From the NCBI GenBank assembly GCA_002314805.1, contig DCHJ01000026.1, positions 13,129 to 22,516 of the forward strand: a DNA stretch of 9,388 nt, written 5' to 3'. Below are positions 5,299-9,388 of this stretch, piece by piece. Positions within the stretch are counted from its first letter, which is position 1. Every line of letters starts with the position of its first letter. The DNA comes from Lachnospiraceae bacterium UBA1755 (GTDB taxonomy: Bacteria; Bacillota; Clostridia; Lachnospirales; Lachnospiraceae). The position numbers and the translations under genes were made by a program. The notes under the pieces were generated by a model. It did no database searches. It worked only from the letters and a program-made list of their open reading frames with translations, and was not told the origin of the DNA.

Positions 5299-6828
5299 GT
5301 GGAAAATTTGGAAGACAACAAATATTTGCTTGAGATGATTGACATCGAAAAGCAGTTCCCGGGTGTTAAGGCACTCGATCATGCACAGCTTAAGTTAAGA
5401 CCCGGAACTGTACATGCTCTCATGGGAGAGAACGGTGCCGGTAAGTCTACGCTTATGAAGTGCTTATTTGGTATTTATAAGAAAGATTCAGGCAGTATCA
5501 GGATGGATGGAAAGGAAGTTGATTTCATCAATCCCAGAAATGCACTTGACCATGGCGTTGCAATGGTGCATCAGGAGCTTAACCAGGTGCTTTACCGCAG
5601 TGTTATGGAAAACATCTGGATGGGACGTTTCCCTAAGAACGGACCTCTGGTAGACCACAGGAAGATGAAAGAGGCTACCGAGACCGTAATGCGCGAACTT
5701 GAAATAAATGTTGATGTTACAAAGAACATCGGCTCTTATACCGTATCGCAGAGACAGATGCTTGAGATCGCAAAGGCAGTTTCCTACAACGCAAGGATAC
5801 TGGTTCTTGACGAGCCTACGTCATCTCTTACACAGGATGAGGTGGAACACCTTTTCCATATCATGAAGAAGCTTACGGCAGACGGAGTCGGTATCATCTA
5901 TATCTCACACAAGATGGATGAGATCATGAGGATAGCCGATGATGTCACGATCATGAGAGATGGCAAGTGGGTATCGACAGATCCGACTTCATCACTGGAT
6001 ACAGATATTATCATCAAGCGAATGGTTAACAGAGATATGAGCCATCGTTTCCCTGAAAAGACCAATCAGCCGGGTGACGAAGTTATAATGAAGGTAGAAG
6101 GTCTGACAGGAAAATACGAGCCTACGTGTCACAATGTATCCTTTGAGCTTCACAAGGGTGAGGTGCTCGGTATTGCGGGGCTTGTGGGTTCAAGGAGGAC
6201 GGAGCTGCTTTCAACGATCTTCGGGTCAATGGAGAGAGGCAGCGGCACTATCCTTGTTGACGGCAGAGAAGTCAGAAACAGGACGCCTAAGGAATCGATC
6301 AGAAACGGATTTGCAATGGTTACAGAGGAAAGACGTGCAACGGGCTGCTTCCCGTACGGCAATATTCTTTTTAATACTGTAATTGCCAACCTCAGGTCAT
6401 ATAAAAAGGGTCCGCTTCTTTCCGACAAGGCAATGGCATCGGATACGGCAGCATATATTGACAAACTAAAAACTAAAACTCCTTCACAGAAGACTCTTAT
6501 AAAGAATCTTTCGGGCGGCAATCAGCAGAAGGTTATTTTCAGCCGGTGGCTGCTGACAGATCCGCACATCCTGCTTCTGGATGAGCCTACAAGAGGTATC
6601 GATGTAGGCGCGAAATATGAGATCTACGAATTGATGCTGGATCTTGCAAAGCAGGGCAGAGGTGTTTGCTTCATTTCATCAGAGATGCCCGAGCTTATCG
6701 GTATCTGTGACCGTATCCTCGTAATGAGCAACGGTCAGCTGGCAGGTATCGTTGAGAGAGGAAAGGATTTCGGCGGGATCCCGGGCGAGCAGGAGACAAT
6801 TATGGCTCTTCAGGCTAAGTACGTATAA
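5299..6828 (+). CDS. mglA: Galactose/methyl-galactoside-type ABC transporter, tandem ATP-binding subunit
   Basis: The cytoplasmic ATPase that powers sugar import through MglC. Its 509 residues contain two fused nucleotide-binding domains, normal for the RbsA/MglA/XylG group (about 500 aa). Domain 1 has Walker A GENGAGKST (43-51), signature VSQRQ (149-153), Walker B ILVLDEP (167-173) and switch His204. Domain 2 has a degenerate Walker A, AGLVGSRRTE (about 293-302), which lacks the lysine. It also has signature LSGGNQQ (404-410) and Walker B ILLLDEP (424-430). The weak first signature and lysine-free second P-loop are normal for this group. I choose GTG 5299 because AAAGG at 5289-5293 lies 5 nt upstream; TTG 5308 is an alternative. 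The gene lies 77 bp after mglB behind the stem-loop, and its stop overlaps the mglC ribosome binding site. Confidence 0.92.
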   Translation: MENLEDNKYLLEMIDIEKQFPGVKALDHAQLKLRPGTVHALMGENGAGKSTLMKCLFGIYKKDSGSIRMDGKEVDFINPRNALDHGVAMVHQELNQVLYRSVMENIWMGRFPKNGPLVDHRKMKEATETVMRELEINVDVTKNIGSYTVSQRQMLEIAKAVSYNARILVLDEPTSSLTQDEVEHLFHIMKKLTADGVGIIYISHKMDEIMRIADDVTIMRDGKWVSTDPTSSLDTDIIIKRMVNRDMSHRFPEKTNQPGDEVIMKVEGLTGKYEPTCHNVSFELHKGEVLGIAGLVGSRRTELLSTIFGSMERGSGTILVDGREVRNRTPKESIRNGFAMVTEERRATGCFPYGNILFNTVIANLRSYKKGPLLSDKAMASDTAAYIDKLKTKTPSQKTLIKNLSGGNQQKVIFSRWLLTDPHILLLDEPTRGIDVGAKYEIYELMLDLAKQGRGVCFISSEMPELIGICDRILVMSNGQLAGIVERGKDFGGIPGEQETIMALQAKYV

Positions 6829-6832
6829 GGAG
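6827..6832 (+). promoter_or_regulatory. mglC ribosome binding site overlapping the mglA stop
   Basis: AAGGAG shares its first two bases with the mglA TAA (6826-6828) and lies 7 nt before ATG 6840. The in-frame TTG at 6834 is too close to it. The overlap suggests coupled translation of the two subunits. Confidence 0.8.
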
Positions 6833-6839
6833 ATTGGTT

Positions 6840-7868
6840 ATGGAAAAGAAAAAAGAATTTAAACTCGGTGAGTTCCTGCTGAAATATGCATTATATTTCA
6901 TCTTACTCGCTATTCTGATTGTAATCGTTGCAATCAATCCGAAGTTCCTGTCTATTACGAACCTTATCAGTATCTTAAAGCAGGCTTCGACAAAGGGGAT
7001 CCTGGCACTCGGTGTTGCAGGCATCATCGTACTTGCAGGTACCGACCTTTCAGTGGGACGTATCCTCGGACTTACAGCAGCTATCGCAGCTTCATTGCTC
7101 CAGTCTGTAACGTTCCCGATGCGGTATTATCCGCAGCTTCAGGAGGTTACATACGGGACCATCCTTATCGGTCTTCTGATCTGCGTGGCTGTTGCAGTTG
7201 CTTTCTCGGCCTTCAACGGTTTTGGTATGGCCAAGCTGCACATGCACCCGTTCATCGTATCTCTGGGCACTTCACTTATAGCATACGGACTCTGCTGTAT
7301 CTATATTGAGAATCAGCCTTCAGGTTCAACCCAGGCTCTTTCTTCATTCGACCAGAAGTACTTAAAGCTTGCCACTGATTCTATCAAGATCGGATCCGTC
7401 AAGATCCCGTGGCTTGTTATTATCTTCCTTCTTCTTGCAGCCTTCACATGGGTAATGTGGAACAAGACCACATTCGGAAAGAACATGTTTGCGGTCGGCG
7501 GCAACACGGAGGCAGCTGAGGTTTCAGGTATCTCTGTTACAAAGACAATAATGAGCGTATTCATCTATGCAGGCATCATGTATGGTATCGGTTCATTCCT
7601 TGAGGGTGCGCGTATCCAGTCAGTTGGTACCAATACCGGCTTCAACTATGAGCAGGATGCTATCGCAAGCTGCGTAATCGGCGGTGTATCATTTAACGGA
7701 GGTATCGGTACAGTACAGGGTGTTGTGATCGGTTCGATCATCCTTCAGGCTATCAACTACGGTCTCTATTTCCTCGGTGTCAATGCATACTTACAGTATG
7801 TTATCCGTGGTGCGATCATCATCGTAGCTGTAGCAATAGATGTCCGTAAGTACATCAACAAGAGATAA
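6840..7868 (+). CDS. mglC: Galactose/methyl-galactoside-type ABC transporter permease
   Basis: The integral membrane channel of the importer, which works as a dimer with MglA. The 342-residue protein has a short basic N-terminus (MEKKKEFKLGE), a first membrane helix at about residues 15-31, and several further hydrophobic segments, in the usual range of 8-10 for this group. GTDLSVGR near residue 62 and WNKTTFGKN followed by AVGGNTEAAEVSGI are hallmarks of the RbsC/MglC family. The second block is the cytoplasmic loop that contacts the ATPase. Many stretches match E. coli MglC as I recall it (SLLQS, GVSFNGG, INYGL, GAIIIVAVAID), so the mgl name fits better than rbs or xyl. The gene is translationally linked to mglA and followed by a hairpin. 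Confidence 0.93.
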   Translation: MEKKKEFKLGEFLLKYALYFILLAILIVIVAINPKFLSITNLISILKQASTKGILALGVAGIIVLAGTDLSVGRILGLTAAIAASLLQSVTFPMRYYPQLQEVTYGTILIGLLICVAVAVAFSAFNGFGMAKLHMHPFIVSLGTSLIAYGLCCIYIENQPSGSTQALSSFDQKYLKLATDSIKIGSVKIPWLVIIFLLLAAFTWVMWNKTTFGKNMFAVGGNTEAAEVSGISVTKTIMSVFIYAGIMYGIGSFLEGARIQSVGTNTGFNYEQDAIASCVIGGVSFNGGIGTVQGVVIGSIILQAINYGLYFLGVNAYLQYVIRGAIIIVAVAIDVRKYINKR

Positions 7869-7884
7869 TTAATTTACATATTCG

Positions 7885-7910
7885 GGAGCCTTCGTCATGG
7901 AGGCTCCTTT
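7885..7910 (+). terminator. Weak or partial terminator after mglC
   Basis: GGAGCC-TTC (7885-7893) pairs with GG-A-GGCTCC (7899-7907) to give a 9-bp stem with one G-U pair and a 5-nt loop, 16 nt after the mglC stop. It is followed by TTTATAT, a short U-tract. It probably ends much of the mgl transcription, with some read-through into the downstream isomerase. Confidence 0.55.
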
Positions 7911-7927
7911 ATATGACCATTTACAAA

Positions 7928-7944
7928 ACAGCAGGATCTGCTGT
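7928..7944. promoter_or_regulatory. Perfect palindrome upstream of the second isomerase, candidate operator
   Basis: ACAGCAG (7928-7934) and CTGCTGT (7938-7944) are perfect inverted repeats around GAT, 32 nt before ATG 7977 and 20 nt after the mglC hairpin. TTTACA (7920-7925) could be a -35 box just before it, but the matching -10, TAATTC, is poor. It could be a repressor site or a leader RNA hairpin controlling the isomerase separately from the transporter. Confidence 0.4.
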
Positions 7945-7976
7945 AATTCAGAAGAAATCTGTATTCGGAGGCAAAA

Positions 7977-9388
7977 ATGAACAATATTCCAAAGGTAAAA
8001 ATCGGTATCGTTGCAGTAAGCCGTGACTGCTTCCCTGAGTCACTTTCAGTTAACCGCCGCAAAGCGCTGGTAAAGGCTTATGCAGACAAGTATGGCATGG
8101 ATGATATCTATGAGTGCCCTGTATGCATCGTTGAGAGTGAGATCCATATGCAGCAGGCTCTGGCCGATATCAAGGCAGCAGGCTGTAACGCGCTCTGCGT
8201 ATATCTGGGCAATTTCGGGCCGGAGATCTCTGAGACGATGCTTGCACAGTATTTTGACGGACCGAAGATGTTCTGTGCAGCAGCAGAGGAGGATGACCTT
8301 GTACAGGGCCGCGGTGATGCATTCTGCGGTATGCTCAATGCAAGCTACAATCTCCAGCTCCGCAATGTAAAGGCATATATCCCCGAGTATCCCGTAGGAG
8401 ATGCAGAGGACTGTGCAGATATGATCCACGGCTTCGTTCCGATCGCAAGAGCAGTCATCGGCCTTTCAAATCTCAAGATCATCACCTTCGGTCCGAGACC
8501 GATGAACTTCTTTGCATGCAACGCTCCTATCAAGCAGCTCTATAACATTAACGTTGAGATCGAAGAGAACTCAGAGCTTGACCTTTTTGAGAGTTTCAAC
8601 AAGCATGCAGGTGATGCCCGTATCCCGGAAGTGGTTGCTGACATGGAGAAGGAGCTCGGTGCAGGCAACAAGAAGCCTGAGGTACTTGCAAAGCTGGCTC
8701 AGTATGAGCTTACACTCCTTGACTGGGTAGAGGCACACAAGGGCAGCAGACAGTATGTTGCTATCGCAGGCAAGTGCTGGCCTGCATTCCAGACACAGTT
8801 CGGCTTTGTACCCTGCTACGTAAACTCAAGACTTACAGGCAGGGGCATCCCCGTATCCTGCGAGGTTGATATCTACGGATGTCTGTCAGAGTTTATCGGT
8901 ACCTGCGTATCAGGCGACGCTGTTACACTCCTTGATATCAACAATACCGTACCGAAGGCACAGTACAAGGAAGATATTGCAGGCAAGTTTGATTATACCC
9001 AGAATGAGACCTTCATGGGCTTCCATTGCGGCAATACAACATCAGGCAAGCTTGTCTCATGTGCAATGAAGTATCAGATGATCATGGCAAGAAGCCTTCC
9101 TGTTGAGGTTACCAACGGCACTCTTGAAGGAGATATCCAGCCGGGAGAGATCACCTTCTACAGACTGCAGTCAACAAGTGACAATATCCTCAGGGCTTAT
9201 ATCGCACAGGGCGAGGTGCTTCCTGTTGCAACAAGATCCTTCGGCGGTATCGGCGTATTCGCTATCCCGGAGATGGACCGCTTCTACAGGCATGTGCTGA
9301 TCCAGGGCGGATTCCCGCATCACGGCGCAGTTGCATTCGGTCACTATGGCAAGGAGCTCTTTGAGGTATTCAAGTACATCGGAGTATG
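7977..9388 (+). CDS. FucI/AraA-fold sugar isomerase (second paralogue), cut by the right edge
   Basis: Open from ATG 7977 to the end of the window (470 codons plus two bases), so the C-terminus is missing. GGAGG at 7967-7971 lies 5 nt upstream. It belongs to the L-fucose/L-arabinose isomerase superfamily, cytoplasmic metal enzymes that turn an aldose into a ketose. The likely metal and catalytic set is Glu296 in SCEVD, Asp320 in LLDINN and His448/His449 in GGFPHH. FHCG (349-352) and the pattern CW, PC, GI, SCE.D, LD.NN are shared with the first paralogue at 1343-2746. Outside these motifs the two differ strongly, so they are old paralogues rather than a recent duplication. It follows the mgl operon and may be read through from it or use its own promoter. 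The substrate is not evident: an aldose carried by the Mgl-type transporter is the natural guess. Confidence 0.85.
   Translation, partial: MNNIPKVKIGIVAVSRDCFPESLSVNRRKALVKAYADKYGMDDIYECPVCIVESEIHMQQALADIKAAGCNALCVYLGNFGPEISETMLAQYFDGPKMFCAAAEEDDLVQGRGDAFCGMLNASYNLQLRNVKAYIPEYPVGDAEDCADMIHGFVPIARAVIGLSNLKIITFGPRPMNFFACNAPIKQLYNINVEIEENSELDLFESFNKHAGDARIPEVVADMEKELGAGNKKPEVLAKLAQYELTLLDWVEAHKGSRQYVAIAGKCWPAFQTQFGFVPCYVNSRLTGRGIPVSCEVDIYGCLSEFIGTCVSGDAVTLLDINNTVPKAQYKEDIAGKFDYTQNETFMGFHCGNTTSGKLVSCAMKYQMIMARSLPVEVTNGTLEGDIQPGEITFYRLQSTSDNILRAYIAQGEVLPVATRSFGGIGVFAIPEMDRFYRHVLIQGGFPHHGAVAFGHYGKELFEVFKYIGV

Noticed and set aside
6172..6205. Missing Walker A lysine in the second MglA domain as a sign of damage
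   Set aside because: A lysine-free second P-loop is the normal state in the RbsA/MglA/XylG family, and the rest of the domain is intact.
8046..8429. 127-codon minus-strand frame inside the second isomerase
   Set aside because: The sense frame encodes a recognisable isomerase with conserved motifs; the antisense frame has no family resemblance or clear ribosome binding site.
1..9388. CRISPR array, tRNA, rRNA or insertion sequence
   Set aside because: No regularly spaced long repeats, no tRNA cloverleaf pattern and no transposase-like frame were seen anywhere in the window.

Overview
The window looks like a sugar uptake and catabolism locus from a Gram-positive anaerobe of the Clostridia, most likely a Lachnospiraceae-type gut or rumen bacterium. 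This is inferred from strong GGAGG-type ribosome binding sites, a lipoprotein solute-binding protein with an Ala/Glu-rich linker, moderate GC content and the protein families present. No rRNA or other taxonomic marker is in the window, so genus and species cannot be given.

Layout from left to right. (1) Bases 1-127 hold a leader and no supportable gene. (2) An aldo/keto reductase lies at 128-1078 (+). (3) A 264-bp gap between two convergent genes contains a remarkable ~104-nt imperfect palindrome (1215-1318) and a short tandem repeat that runs over the stop codon of the next gene. (4) A leftward operon transcribes galM (aldose 1-epimerase, 2769-3800) and then a FucI/AraA-fold sugar isomerase (1343-2746), with 22 bp between them. 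(5) A 260-bp divergent control region (3801-4060) has a good sigma-A promoter for the leftward operon, a weaker candidate for the rightward one, and several operator-like dyads and repeats. (6) A rightward Mgl-type ABC transporter operon follows: mglB (4061-5221), an intercistronic stem-loop, mglA (5299-6828) and mglC (6840-7868). (7) After a weak terminator-like hairpin and a perfect 7+3+7 palindrome comes a second, diverged FucI/AraA-fold isomerase (7977 to beyond the right edge).

How the genes fit together (inference): MglB captures a monosaccharide outside the cell and MglAC imports it using ATP. GalM interconverts the alpha and beta anomers, and one or both isomerases convert the aldose to a ketose for later phosphorylation. 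A kinase and aldolase would be expected nearby but are not in the window. The sugar is not settled. MglC and MglA closely resemble galactose/glucose transporter components, but MglB differs at four of ten sugar-contact positions recalled from E. coli MglB, and the two flanking enzymes are of the fucose/arabinose isomerase fold. An L-fucose, L-arabinose or related aldose is therefore plausible. The aldo/keto reductase may belong to the same pathway or may simply be a neighbour.

The most interesting points are the pair of divergent isomerase paralogues flanking one transporter with an altered binding pocket, and the long palindrome between the convergent genes.
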